Positions 35,701-43,540 of a stretch of 49,669 nt of DNA are shown here, piece by piece. Position 1 is the stretch's first letter; each line of letters begins with the position of its first letter. The position numbers were made by a program, and so were the translations under genes. The stretch covers positions 1 through 49,669 of the forward strand of contig JAJZSN010000011.1 in NCBI GenBank assembly GCA_021849745.1, read 5' to 3'. Source of the DNA: Bacillota bacterium. Its GTDB lineage: Bacteria; Bacillota; GCA-003054495; Carboxydocellales; JAJZSN01. The notes beneath the pieces were generated by a model, which was not told where the DNA came from, ran no database searches, and saw nothing but the letters and a program-made list of their open reading frames with translations.

Positions 35701-35740
35701 AACCAAGGGCTTTGGCACCAGCCTAAGCCCTTGGTTATTC
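35701..35740. terminator. Bidirectional terminator between immunity array and ybaN
   Basis: AACCAAGGGCTT (35701-35712) pairs perfectly with AAGCCCTTGGTT (35725-35736) across a 12-base loop; the ybaN stop lies within the stem. Confidence 0.8.
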
Positions 35741-36112
35741 TTCTTCTCTGTAAGTATTCAATGACAAAAGGTAGGCCGTTACCCCGGAGGCCAGAAGTAC
35801 CAGGAAAACCCCACCATAGAAAGAAGGAAGGGCATATATGGTATACCCGATGCTAACCCAGAGCAGGGAAACGGAAAGAACCTTCCCCTTGAGGGAAATA
35901 CCTTTGCCCTCAAAGTAGTTCTTAATAAATTTACCAAAGCATTTATGGTTCACAAGCCAATTATAGAATTTCTCAGAACTCCGGGCATAGCAAGCAGCCC
36001 CTAACAAAAGAAAAGGTGTGGTAGGTATCAGGGGTAAGACCATGCCCAAGACTCCCAGGGCTACAAAGATGGAACCTGCTGTTATGAAAACCAATTTAGT
36101 GAGCTTATCCAT
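35735..36112 (-). CDS. YbaN/DUF454 family inner membrane protein
   Basis: 125 residues with three to four hydrophobic segments (about 7-27, 26-45, 76-95 and 97-115). The family block GVLGMVLPLIPTTPFLLLGAACYARSSEKF (quoted here only to mark the start, GVLGMVLPLIPTTPF) is diagnostic of DUF454/YbaN. Function is unknown; members are sometimes near iron- or heme-related genes. The ATG at 36112 has GAGGGGAT upstream. A Fur-box-like site lies between its predicted -35 and -10 boxes (36166-36194), which suggests iron control. Confidence 0.88.
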   Translation of the reverse strand: MDKLTKLVFITAGSIFVALGVLGMVLPLIPTTPFLLLGAACYARSSEKFYNWLVNHKCFGKFIKNYFEGKGISLKGKVLSVSLLWVSIGYTIYALPSFYGGVFLVLLASGVTAYLLSLNTYREEE

Positions 36113-36165
36113 AATTTATCCCCTCGTAATACCTATTCTGTGACAAGAATAAAGTTCTTATTTAT

Positions 36166-36194
36166 ATTATAAATGAAAATGCTTATCATTTCCA
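36166..36194 (-). promoter_or_regulatory. ybaN promoter with Fur-box-like operator
   Basis: On the minus strand TGGAAA (36189-36194) and TATAAT (36166-36171) are 17 bases apart. The spacer holds TGAAAAT-G-CTTATCA (36174-36188), 13 of 15 positions of the 7-1-7 Fur motif TGATAAT-N-ATTATCA. Confidence 0.5.
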
Positions 36195-36276
36195 CTATAA
36201 GATCTAATAATTGTTGATGACTGGGATTTTCAGATATGATAAAATTACTGTATTGACTAGATAGGGAGAGTAGCTA

Positions 36277-38358
36277 ATGGGGGTTGGACATACATTAACA
36301 GAATTTAAAAGGATTATAGCCTGGTTCATGCTGGCGGTTTTGCTGATGCTTTTTTTGCTGCCGGGGACGGCACTGGGTGCCCAGGGGGTTCAAGGACGTA
36401 AAGTTATCGTTTTAGTGATAGATCAGGCCGGGTGGAGGGATTTTTTCGGCGGTGAAACCCCGCAGCTGGAGAAATTTGCTTCAGGAGGCGGAGTGGGTTT
36501 GCTCAATGTTAGGCCCAAGGAGTTATTAAACACTAACCCTGCCAGTTCCTATCTCTCCATAGGCATGGGGATTAGGGCCACGGCTCCGGAAGGGCAGGTG
36601 ACCTTGAGGCAAAAAGATGGGTGGCAGGTTGAAGCCATTGAAGCCATTAAAAACTTGGCGAAAAAGAAAAACCCTAATTACCGGGTGGGCAGGTTGGGTA
36701 CCATGGCCCGGCAACAGGGTTTGAAAGTGGCGGTGCTAAGCGGGGGAAGCAACCCGGAAATTGCTTTGGCGGCCATGGACGAGGAGGGAAAAATTCCCCT
36801 AGTGGCCAAGAAATCGGTAAATCCAGGGTGGGCCGGAGAGGACTGGTTTTTACGTGAATCCCTCGCCTTTTTGGAACAAGCAGATTTAATTTTTATTGAT
36901 TATGGCAAAGGACCTCAAAGGGAGGAGGCCGATAGGTTTATTGCCAGGTTAACGGACCAGGTGCAACTTGCTAAAACCTTAATTCTGATAATCAGCCCCA
37001 ACACCAGCAAAGCCATGGTGGAAGAGGATCTTAATTTTGGCCTGACACCTATAGTGGCTATTGGTGGTTGGGCGCAACCGGGGCTCCTGGTCTCGGAAAC
37101 CACCAAACGGACGGGAATTGTGGCGGCCTCGGATCTGGCTCCAACCATAATGAATTATTTGACAGGGGAATCCGGCGGTTGGACAGGACGGGAGATTAAG
37201 GTCCGGGCCGAATCCCAGGGGCTGGAAAAGGTCGGCAGCCTAGAGCGGTTTATTGTCAATATTAACAAAACTCGTTTTGTTCTTCACGGGGTGACGGTTT
37301 TACTAATCAGCGCCGGGTTGATTCTGCTTTTTATTAGCAGAAAGTTCCGCGGTGGGCTGGAGGTTTTGGTTCTGACCACCTTGGCGTTGCCTCTGGTCTC
37401 TTTGGTGGCGGGTTTGGTTACCGATTACAGTTATTATCTGTTGGCGGCTTTGGGGATATTGGCCATGAGTGTGGTTTTGGCTTGGGCGGTAAGGAAATTA
37501 TGGGATGATTTCCTGTGTTCGGCCGGTACCATTGCCTGGTTAACCCTTGGATTAATCCTGGCGGGTTCATTTATTAATATGGAGTGGTTGTTGCGCTCAC
37601 CCTTTGGTTATAATGATTTGATCACTGGGGGCCGCTACTACGGTCTGAATAACGATATTATGGGAATTATGCTGGGGGCTGCTGGGCTGGGGCTTTTTAC
37701 CCTTTTTCAGCGGGTTGTTTGGTCCCGTTGGCTGCAGGGGTTGGCGGCTCTGACGGTATTTATGACCACCGTACTCGCTTTTAGCCCATTATATGGTTCA
37801 AATGTTGGGGGTTCCATGACTGCTTTGGCCATGGTTTTGGCCAGTCTATGGGTAATCAGAGGAAAGCGCTTAACACCTTTGGCCATAGGCGGTATTATTA
37901 TCCTAGTGGTTTTTATCCAGGTGGGCATAGCGACCCTGGATTTGCATTTTAACAGTTCGTTGACCCATGCCGGGCAAGCAGTGCAGTCCTTGGCCCAGGG
38001 AGGGTTTAATAAGTTTGTTGAGATTGTTGGTTCGAAACTATACCAGGTTATGTTAATGTTGGTGATACCCCCCTGGAACTTGGTGCTGGTTGCGGAACTT
38101 GCCGCCTTAGCCTGGGTAAAATTCCGTAGGGGAGAGGCTTGGGAGGTTTTCAGAGCTAGATATTCTCACCTTACCGAAGGTTTTTTGGTTTTATTGATGG
38201 GGAGTTTAGTTGTCTTTCTCTTTAATGACACCGGGGTTATTTCGGCTGCCTTGATGCTGGTCTATTTGGTTTTGCCCTTGGGCCTCCTATTGCCCGGCCG
38301 GGTTACGACACCTATATCCCCTGTCCGGGAATGGGGATTTACAGGGAAGGATATGTGA
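36277..38358 (+). CDS. Membrane protein with extracytoplasmic alkaline-phosphatase-like domain
   Basis: 693 residues. An N-terminal hydrophobic segment (about 14-34) leads a soluble domain (about 36-320) beginning KVIVLVIDQAGWRDF and containing a late AASDLAPTIMNYL. That resembles the alkaline-phosphatase/phosphoglyceromutase/sulfatase fold, in which such Asp residues hold metals. From about 334 on there are some ten hydrophobic segments ending near 675. In related clostridia such proteins are annotated only as hypothetical or alkaline phosphatase family, and a role in modifying envelope polymers is plausible but unproven. The ATG at 36277 has GGGAGAG upstream. Codon use returns to the GC-richer style of the backbone. 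Confidence 0.75.
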   Translation: MGVGHTLTEFKRIIAWFMLAVLLMLFLLPGTALGAQGVQGRKVIVLVIDQAGWRDFFGGETPQLEKFASGGGVGLLNVRPKELLNTNPASSYLSIGMGIRATAPEGQVTLRQKDGWQVEAIEAIKNLAKKKNPNYRVGRLGTMARQQGLKVAVLSGGSNPEIALAAMDEEGKIPLVAKKSVNPGWAGEDWFLRESLAFLEQADLIFIDYGKGPQREEADRFIARLTDQVQLAKTLILIISPNTSKAMVEEDLNFGLTPIVAIGGWAQPGLLVSETTKRTGIVAASDLAPTIMNYLTGESGGWTGREIKVRAESQGLEKVGSLERFIVNINKTRFVLHGVTVLLISAGLILLFISRKFRGGLEVLVLTTLALPLVSLVAGLVTDYSYYLLAALGILAMSVVLAWAVRKLWDDFLCSAGTIAWLTLGLILAGSFINMEWLLRSPFGYNDLITGGRYYGLNNDIMGIMLGAAGLGLFTLFQRVVWSRWLQGLAALTVFMTTVLAFSPLYGSNVGGSMTALAMVLASLWVIRGKRLTPLAIGGIIILVVFIQVGIATLDLHFNSSLTHAGQAVQSLAQGGFNKFVEIVGSKLYQVMLMLVIPPWNLVLVAELAALAWVKFRRGEAWEVFRARYSHLTEGFLVLLMGSLVVFLFNDTGVISAALMLVYLVLPLGLLLPGRVTTPISPVREWGFTGKDM

Positions 38359-38366
38359 TTCCAGAT

Positions 38367-38401
38367 ATCAGCTGTCAGCTGTCAGCTGTCAGCTTTCAGC
38401 T
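38367..38401. repeat. AGCT-type dispersed repeat, copy 6
   Basis: Four units of CAGCTGT in tandem with a final TTTCAGCT, directly after the membrane protein gene. Confidence 0.65.
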
Positions 38402-38506
38402 TTTTGAGAAGGTTTTATGGGTAAAAGAGATTGTTTGGGCGAGCTCCGGTAGTAAGAATAATGGGACAGGCTTTGTAAGGTTTTACCTAAAGGAGTTTTA
38501 GTAATT

Positions 38507-38566
38507 ATGGAGAATAAGATATGGTGCTATCATACATATTATGAGGGGAGTCGTCCATTTCCATGA
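38507..38566 (+). CDS. Possible 19-residue leader peptide
   Basis: ATG at 38507 with AGGAG 11 bases upstream encodes MENKIWCYHTYYEGSRPFP and stops inside the start of the next gene (ATGA overlap at 38563-38566). It may couple translation of the following small gene, or be chance. Confidence 0.25.
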   Translation: MENKIWCYHTYYEGSRPFP

Positions 38567-38745
38567 AAATTAATTATGAAACGGAAAGGGTGGCCAAACT
38601 GAAAGAAATTATTCGAGAGTTTGATGCCAAAGAATTGGAGTTCCTGCAGCAGCACATTGAACATGTACGGGCAAAACGCAAAAAAGAATTATATGCTGAA
38701 TGGCTGGAATTTCTGGGCCAAGTTAACACTAAGGGTCTCCATTAA
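38563..38745 (+). CDS. Small charged helical protein, 60 residues
   Basis: MKINYETERVAKLKEIIREF, then DAKELEFLQQHIEHVRAKRKK and a tail ending GLH. The protein is almost entirely predicted helix with alternating charges, like a short coiled coil. A weak GGGGAG lies 12 bases upstream, and a clear terminator follows at 38758, so it is probably a real transcription unit. No family or function is recognised. Confidence 0.55.
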   Translation: MKINYETERVAKLKEIIREFDAKELEFLQQHIEHVRAKRKKELYAEWLEFLGQVNTKGLH

Positions 38746-38757
38746 TGGGAGACAGGC

Positions 38758-38787
38758 AGCCGGGAGTTTTCCGGCTTTATTTTTTTT
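38758..38787 (+). terminator. Terminator after the 60-residue gene
   Basis: AGCCGG (38758-38763), 7-base loop, CCGGCT (38771-38776), followed by TTATTTTTTTT. Confidence 0.82.
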
Positions 38788-38883
38788 CATAATTTTTCGT
38801 ATTTTTGTTGCAATTTAAGAGGAAAATATGTTTTAATGGAGAATATTAGTAAGACTATTTAATTATACAGGAGTGTGGATCCC

Positions 38884-39141
38884 GTGACAGGTCGTTTCGA
38901 AGAAACCATGATGTTCGAAGTTAAGGCAGATGATATAAACGAAGCTAGGGAGATTCTGGTTAAAGTTTACCAGGCCTTAAAAGAAAAGGGTTATAACCCT
39001 ATTAATCAGATGGTAGGCTACCTTTTGTCCGGAGATCCTGCGTATATCACCAGTCATAACAATGCCCGGAGCCTTATTCGGCGGTTGGAGCGGGATGAAC
39101 TATTAGAGGAACTGGTAAAGAATTATTTGGAAAAGGGGTAA
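38884..39141 (+). CDS. ireB: IreB family regulatory phosphoprotein (YrzL, DUF965)
   Basis: 85 residues. In Enterococcus IreB is a substrate of the PASTA kinase IreK and counteracts cephalosporin resistance. Diagnostic blocks are [37 protein letters not shown] and [19 protein letters not shown]. The GTG at 38884 is preferred: AGGAG (38869-38873) is then 10 bases away, while a GTG at 38875 is only one base from it. In Bacillus this gene (yrzL) directly follows alaS and precedes ruvX; here an insertion separates it from alaS and an aldo/keto reductase gene separates it from ruvX. Confidence 0.94.
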   Translation: MTGRFEETMMFEVKADDINEAREILVKVYQALKEKGYNPINQMVGYLLSGDPAYITSHNNARSLIRRLERDELLEELVKNYLEKG

Positions 39142-39158
39142 ACTGGTATAATACACAT

Positions 39159-39190
39159 AAGCCAACCTATCAGAGGTTGGCTTTATTTAA
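39159..39190 (+). terminator. Terminator after ireB
   Basis: AAGCCAACCT (39159-39168) and AGGTTGGCTT (39174-39183) with a five-base loop and a weak T-rich tail. Confidence 0.72.
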
Positions 39191-39206
39191 TCTAGGAAGT
39201 GATGTT

Positions 39207-40154
39207 TTGGAATGCCGTTATTTGGGCGATACCGGGATTAATGTTTCTCGCATGTGTTTCGGGGCTTTAACCATCGGGCCGCTGCAGGAAAGACTTCCTT
39301 TAGGGGAGGGAGCGGCGGTAATTCGTTCTGCCCTGGAACATGGGGTGAACTTTATTGATACCGCCCAGATGTATGGAACTTATTCCTACATCAGGAAAGC
39401 CCTCAAAGGTTTTGGTGGTCAGGTAGTGGTGGCCTCCAAGTCTTATGCTTATACCCGGGAGGATATGGCCAAGGCCTTGGAAGAAGCTAGAAGAGAGATG
39501 GACCTGGATGTGGTGGATATTTTTATGCTCCATGAGCAAGAGTCTATTCAGACTATCAGGGGTCACGGGGAGGCCCTGGACTTCTTAGTGGAGGCGAAAG
39601 CAAAGGGTCTGGTGAGGGCGGTGGGCTTGTCTACTCACCGGGTATCGGGGGTGGAGGCTGCCATCCAGGTTCCGGAGATTCAGGTGGTTCACCCCATGGT
39701 TAATTTTAAAGGGGTTGGGATTCAAGACGGTACCATTAAGGATATGTTAGCCGTACTGGATAAGGCATACCGGGCCGGCAAGGGCATTTATGGGATGAAG
39801 CCTCTAGGGGGCGGAAACCTGATGCATCAATTTGAAGAGGCATTTTCTTTCGTGCTGGGATTGCCTCAACTGGCATCGGTTGCCCTAGGTATGAAATCGG
39901 TAGCGGAAGTGGAGTTGAATGTCCAGATATTTAACGGGGAAAAAGTATCTCCCCAGCTCATGGACAAGGTGCGTGGCTTGACTAGGCGGTTGCATATCGA
40001 AGACTGGTGTCAACAATGCGGCCGATGTATTGAACGGTGCCATTCAGGGGCTTTAACCATGGCTGGGGGAAAGGTGGCTGTAGAAAAGGAGAAATGTGTC
40101 CTCTGCGGGTATTGCGGAGCCGTTTGTGCTGAGTTTTGCATTAAGATTATTTAA
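39207..40154 (+). CDS. Aldo/keto reductase with C-terminal 2x[4Fe-4S] ferredoxin domain
   Basis: 315 residues: an AKR TIM barrel (about 1-245) with the catalytic Asp/Tyr pair in NFIDTAQMYGTY, followed by a ferredoxin tail (about 260-315). The tail has CQQCGRCIERC and CVLCGYCGAVC, enough for two [4Fe-4S] clusters. Such fusions are common in anaerobes and may pass electrons from ferredoxin to carbonyl substrates, which are unknown. The TTG at 39207 is preferred because AGGAAG lies seven bases upstream and an earlier TTG at 39177 falls inside the terminator hairpin. ruvX follows after 44 bases. Confidence 0.88.
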   Translation: MECRYLGDTGINVSRMCFGALTIGPLQERLPLGEGAAVIRSALEHGVNFIDTAQMYGTYSYIRKALKGFGGQVVVASKSYAYTREDMAKALEEARREMDLDVVDIFMLHEQESIQTIRGHGEALDFLVEAKAKGLVRAVGLSTHRVSGVEAAIQVPEIQVVHPMVNFKGVGIQDGTIKDMLAVLDKAYRAGKGIYGMKPLGGGNLMHQFEEAFSFVLGLPQLASVALGMKSVAEVELNVQIFNGEKVSPQLMDKVRGLTRRLHIEDWCQQCGRCIERCHSGALTMAGGKVAVEKEKCVLCGYCGAVCAEFCIKII

Positions 40155-40198
40155 TGGTTGAATGAATTGAAGTTATCTTGGGAGGTTATAATTAGGTT

Positions 40199-40609
40199 AT
40201 GCGAACAATGGCTTTAGACGTTGGTGATAGGACTATCGGGGTGGCACTGAGTGATCCTATGGGGTGGACGGCCCAGGGGTTGGAGGTGATTCGCCGTAAG
40301 ACCATAGAGGCCGACTTGGCAAGGCTTAGGGAAATAGTTAAAGAGTATGAAGTAACCCAGGTAGTGGTTGGATTACCTAAGAATATGGATGGTTCCTTAG
40401 GTCCTCAGGCTGAGAAAGTACTGGTTTTCGTTAAGGAGTTGGAAGGGACCTTGGGGCTTCCGGTGGTTACTTGGGATGAAAGATTATCCACTGTGGCGGC
40501 CCAACGAACTCTCATCGATGCTGATGTCAGCCGGGCCAAACGTAAACAGGTTATTGACAAAATGGCGGCGGTGGTAATCCTCCAGGGTTATCTTGCCAGT
40601 CGAAGTTGA
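40199..40609 (+). CDS. ruvX: Putative pre-16S rRNA nuclease / Holliday junction resolvase-like RuvX (YqgF)
   Basis: 136 residues with an RNase H-like fold. The acidic active-site residues are visible in ALDVGDRTIGVALSD (Asp near residue 7), VVGLPKNMDGS and TWDERLST, and DKMAAVVILQGYL closes the fold. In Escherichia coli YqgF processes the 5' end of 16S rRNA; a resolvase role is the older proposal. The gene is yrrK in Bacillus, between yrzL and yrzB as here. ATG at 40199. The promoter of the following gene overlaps its stop. Confidence 0.93.
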   Translation: MRTMALDVGDRTIGVALSDPMGWTAQGLEVIRRKTIEADLARLREIVKEYEVTQVVVGLPKNMDGSLGPQAEKVLVFVKELEGTLGLPVVTWDERLSTVAAQRTLIDADVSRAKRKQVIDKMAAVVILQGYLASRS

Positions 40610-40634
40610 CAACCACATTTTTCTAGGATACAAT
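40606..40634 (+). promoter_or_regulatory. Sigma-A promoter of the DUF1292 gene
   Basis: TTGACA (40606-40611), 17-base spacer, TACAAT (40629-40634); the same boxes and spacing as the hisS operon promoter. Confidence 0.85.
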
Positions 40635-40667
40635 TACACTATCTTTATTAAGGGGTGATTTAGTAAA

Positions 40668-40931
40668 ATGATGGAAGAGCAAGATGATAGCATTATTACC
40701 CTCACTGATGAGGAGGGAATCGATCATGATTTTCAACTGATCGATATTATCAGCCTGGAAGATAATGAATATGCCATTTTACAGCCTGTTGATGATGAAG
40801 AAGACGAGGCTATTATCCTGAAGATTGTCAGGGATGCCGAGGGTAACCCAGTAGAGTTCGTGGACATCGAGGATGACGAAGAATGGGAGCGGGTTGCTGA
40901 TACTTGGGAAGAAATGATGGGTGAAGACTAA
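40668..40931 (+). CDS. DUF1292 family protein (YrzB)
   Basis: A very acidic 87-residue cytoplasmic protein: ITLTDEEGIDHDFQLIDIIS, then EYAILQPVDDEEDEAIILKI and a tail of D/E/W. This is the DUF1292 pattern; function is unknown. In Bacillus yrzB sits after yrrK (ruvX) and before yrrL (mltG), as here, apart from several genes inserted before mltG. The ATG at 40668 (or 40671) has AAGGGGTG upstream. A terminator follows at 40941. Confidence 0.92.
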   Translation: MMEEQDDSIITLTDEEGIDHDFQLIDIISLEDNEYAILQPVDDEEDEAIILKIVRDAEGNPVEFVDIEDDEEWERVADTWEEMMGED

Positions 40932-40940
40932 GTCAAAGTG

Positions 40941-40978
40941 CGGTTGGGTTGCGATTGGGCACCAACCGTTTTTCTTTT
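40941..40978 (+). terminator. Terminator after the DUF1292 gene
   Basis: CGGTTGG (40941-40947) pairs with CCAACCG (40962-40968), followed by TTTTTC. Confidence 0.75.
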
Positions 40979-40999
40979 GGGGCATTCCCTAGGGAAAGG

Positions 41000-41142
41000 T
41001 TCATAGTTCGTAGTTCATTATATTAGTTCTTAGTTCGTAGTTCATAGTTCATAGTTGGTTGGGGGCATTCTCTTGGGGTTAATAAGACCCCTAAGTCAGG
41101 CCCCAATCCAAAACTACGAACTATGAACTATGAACTACGAAC
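41000..41142. repeat. GTTCATA/GTTCGTA repeat cluster forming a 24-bp perfect inverted repeat
   Basis: About seven GTTCxTA units run from 41000 to 41056, and four inverted AACTAxG units from 41113 to 41142. The arms 41033-41056 and 41119-41142 are perfectly complementary over 24 bases with about 62 bases between, so the RNA or single strand could form a long hairpin. Confidence 0.75.
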
Positions 41143-41152
41143 CTCCCCAGAC

Positions 41153-41653
41153 CTACCCAAGGGTTGTCAAGTCAAGATAGTTCTCGGTTGACAGGGTCAG
41201 CTCGGCTTTTTGGCCTGGTTCGAGGTAGAAGGGGAGGCACCAGCAGATGGGGGTTTGGTCGGCCAGGGTAATGGTTTTGGTGGCCAGCCAATGGAAACCA
41301 CCGGTGGAACTGCTGAAGATGCAGGTGGCCCCTCCTTGAGAATTCCCAGGGGAAGAAGTTAGAAGGTTCATGGCATCACCGGTGATGTTCTTGAAGCCTT
41401 GGTTCCAGCAGGTAGAAAGTAGGGCGGTGGTGGCTTGTTTTTCTTTTTCCCTGTCCAGCAAGGGATTTTGCAAGCGAAGGGCGGCCCTAACCTGAGGAAG
41501 TTTTTCCCGGTACAAACGGGTGAATTCTTCTAAAGGATCTGAAGGGAAAAACGCAAATTGTACCGCCTGGGGTACCATAAAAGGGGCATCCAGGTTAAGG
41601 AGTACCCCCCAGGTGCCTGGGGGTGGGGTTAAGAGGGAAAACTTGTCCCACAT
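41153..41653 (-). CDS. Hypothetical protein, 166 residues
   Basis: Begins MWDKFSLLTPPPGTWGVLLNL and contains PLLDREKEKQATTALLSTCW (about residues 64-83) and a C-terminal LEPGQKAELTLSTENYL. No signal peptide or membrane segment is visible. The ATG at 41653 is backed by AGAGGTGAT upstream on the minus strand, and the gene is oriented opposite to its neighbours, convergent with the repeat cluster. I do not recognise the family; it looks like a lineage-specific cytoplasmic protein. Confidence 0.65.
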   Translation of the reverse strand: MWDKFSLLTPPPGTWGVLLNLDAPFMVPQAVQFAFFPSDPLEEFTRLYREKLPQVRAALRLQNPLLDREKEKQATTALLSTCWNQGFKNITGDAMNLLTSSPGNSQGGATCIFSSSTGGFHWLATKTITLADQTPICWCLPFYLEPGQKAELTLSTENYLDLTTLG

Positions 41654-41820
41654 AATTATATCACCTCTGCATTTATGTTTTAAAATAAGATATGCTATGG
41701 CGAGAATTAAAAGAACAGGAACTGTGTAAATTTTATGTAAAAAAAAGGATTTCTGACGGGAACGTTTAATATATATTTATCGTCTATATTATTAAGAAAA
41801 ATATGCGAGGTGGGCAGGTA

Positions 41821-43338
41821 ATGTCCTTAAATAAGAAGGTGGCAGTTGGCTTAGCCCTAATATTTTTGTTAGGAGCTGTGGGCCTTGGTATAGCGGTAAA
41901 GGTTCTATTTCTGCATGATCGGATAGTAGAGGGAGTGAGGGTAAAAGGGGTTAATTTGGGCAATTTGACCAAGCAGGAAGCCAGAAATGAACTTCGCAAA
42001 TTAGAAAATGCGTTGGGTCAAACCACTGTTGAGCTTCAATATGGGGAGAAGAACTGGCCTTTAATCCTGGCGGAGGCCGGTGTGACCCTCAATGTGGATA
42101 AAATGATTGAAGAGGCATATAGTTACGGAAGAAAAGGTGTGCTCTGGGAGCAGTATTCGGCGAGAAAGGGATTGGCCCGACAGGGGGTGGAATTACCCCT
42201 TGAGGTGATTGTTAGTGATCATTTGCTTCAGGCTAAGATCAAGTCCCTGACAAAGGAAATAGCTGTTGAACCTCGTGATGCAACTTTCCGGGTTACTGAT
42301 GATGACATAGTAGAAGTGATTGCAGAGACCAATGGTTGGGCAGTTAATTGGCAAAAGGTCAAGGAAGACATTAAAGAGGAAGTTACCGGGGTAAATACCT
42401 CCGAAATCAAGCTGGAGCTGGCGGAAGTCAAGCCGAACAAGACCGCCCAGGATGTATATAATATGAAAATTAACGGGCTGGTATCCCAGTTTTCCACCCG
42501 TTTTGATGCCAGTCAGGGCAATCGTACATATAATATCACGGTAGCTTCCGGTGCTTTAAACGGTTTGTTGGTTAAACCGGGGGAAGTGGTTTCCTTCAAT
42601 GATATTGTTGGCCCCCGCAGTACCGAAGCGGGTTACAGGGAGGCCCCGGTGGTAGTGAATAATGAGTTGGTACCTGGTATTGGCGGTGGTGTCTGCCAGG
42701 TTTCCACCACCTTATATAATAGCTTGCTGATTGGTGACTTTGAGATTGTATACAGGCGGAATCATTCCATTCCTGTGGGTTATGTGCCAGTAGGTAGGGA
42801 TGCTACGGTTACTTATGGTGGTATAGATTTCAAGTTTAGGAATAATCGTAAGAGTTATTTGTTTATAAAATCATTGATTAAGGGGAATGTTCTTACCTTT
42901 AAACTTTATGGCGATACCGGTGAAGGGCGGCAGGTGGAGATTATTGATTCTATAACCGAGGTAACTGAACCAAAGGTTATTTTTGAAAAAGATCCTAACC
43001 TGGAAAGGGGTAAGGAAGTGGTTAAAGAACCGGGACGTAAGGGTTACCGCACCACTACCGTCCGGGTGGTCTACGAAAAAGGTAAGGTGGTTAAAAGGGA
43101 GGTTATCACCAAAAGTTTTTATAAACCTAAAGATAAGGTTGTGGCAGTTGGTACCAGGAAACCGTCCATACCTAACATTCCTGGGCCCAAACAGCCTGTA
43201 CTGCCACCGGCCACCGGCGGACCAATTACTGAACCTGTTGATCCTCCGGTTACCGCTCCGGGGCCGGAAACGGTTCCGCAGCCAAAGCCGGAAAATCCTT
43301 CGGGTAATGCACCGGATCAGATACCTCCGGGGATATAG
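41821..43338 (+). CDS. VanW family protein with G5 domain (YoaR-like)
   Basis: 505 residues, membrane-anchored and mostly outside the cell. One N-terminal hydrophobic segment (about 8-30) is followed by a peptidoglycan-binding-4-like region (about 60-200). Next is the VanW domain with SGALNGLLVKPGEVVSFND and GGGVCQVSTTLYN (about residues 248-310), a G5 domain (about 385-445, GRKGYRTTTVRVVYEKG) and a Pro-rich tail. VanW-G5 proteins are common in sporulating clostridia and thought to act at the cell wall, though the reaction is unknown. ATG at 41821 has GAGGTGG upstream and is preferred to ATG 41803. Confidence 0.88.
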   Translation: MSLNKKVAVGLALIFLLGAVGLGIAVKVLFLHDRIVEGVRVKGVNLGNLTKQEARNELRKLENALGQTTVELQYGEKNWPLILAEAGVTLNVDKMIEEAYSYGRKGVLWEQYSARKGLARQGVELPLEVIVSDHLLQAKIKSLTKEIAVEPRDATFRVTDDDIVEVIAETNGWAVNWQKVKEDIKEEVTGVNTSEIKLELAEVKPNKTAQDVYNMKINGLVSQFSTRFDASQGNRTYNITVASGALNGLLVKPGEVVSFNDIVGPRSTEAGYREAPVVVNNELVPGIGGGVCQVSTTLYNSLLIGDFEIVYRRNHSIPVGYVPVGRDATVTYGGIDFKFRNNRKSYLFIKSLIKGNVLTFKLYGDTGEGRQVEIIDSITEVTEPKVIFEKDPNLERGKEVVKEPGRKGYRTTTVRVVYEKGKVVKREVITKSFYKPKDKVVAVGTRKPSIPNIPGPKQPVLPPATGGPITEPVDPPVTAPGPETVPQPKPENPSGNAPDQIPPGI

Positions 43339-43380
43339 TATTATTGTGCCCCGGCATCAGCAGGGTATTTAAGAGAGAAA

Positions 43381-43425
43381 AAAATTAACCCTTTACTTGT
43401 GTTTTCAAGAAGGGTTAATTTTTTT
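43381..43425 (+). terminator. Terminator after the VanW gene
   Basis: AAAATTAACCCTT (43381-43393) and AAGGGTTAATTTT (43410-43422) with a T run. Confidence 0.82.
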
Positions 43426-43540
43426 ATCCTTAAAACCGTAGGGTTTATTATTAAAAAAACAAGTCAAGATTTTACATACCCGGCATATAATTTAAATAGC
43501 ATTGAAAGGGGGCGAAACCATGGAAAAGGAGTGTAAAACC

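Noticed and set aside
40999..41145. GTTC repeats as a CRISPR array
   Set aside because: Units are 7 bases without unique spacers, and no cas genes are present.
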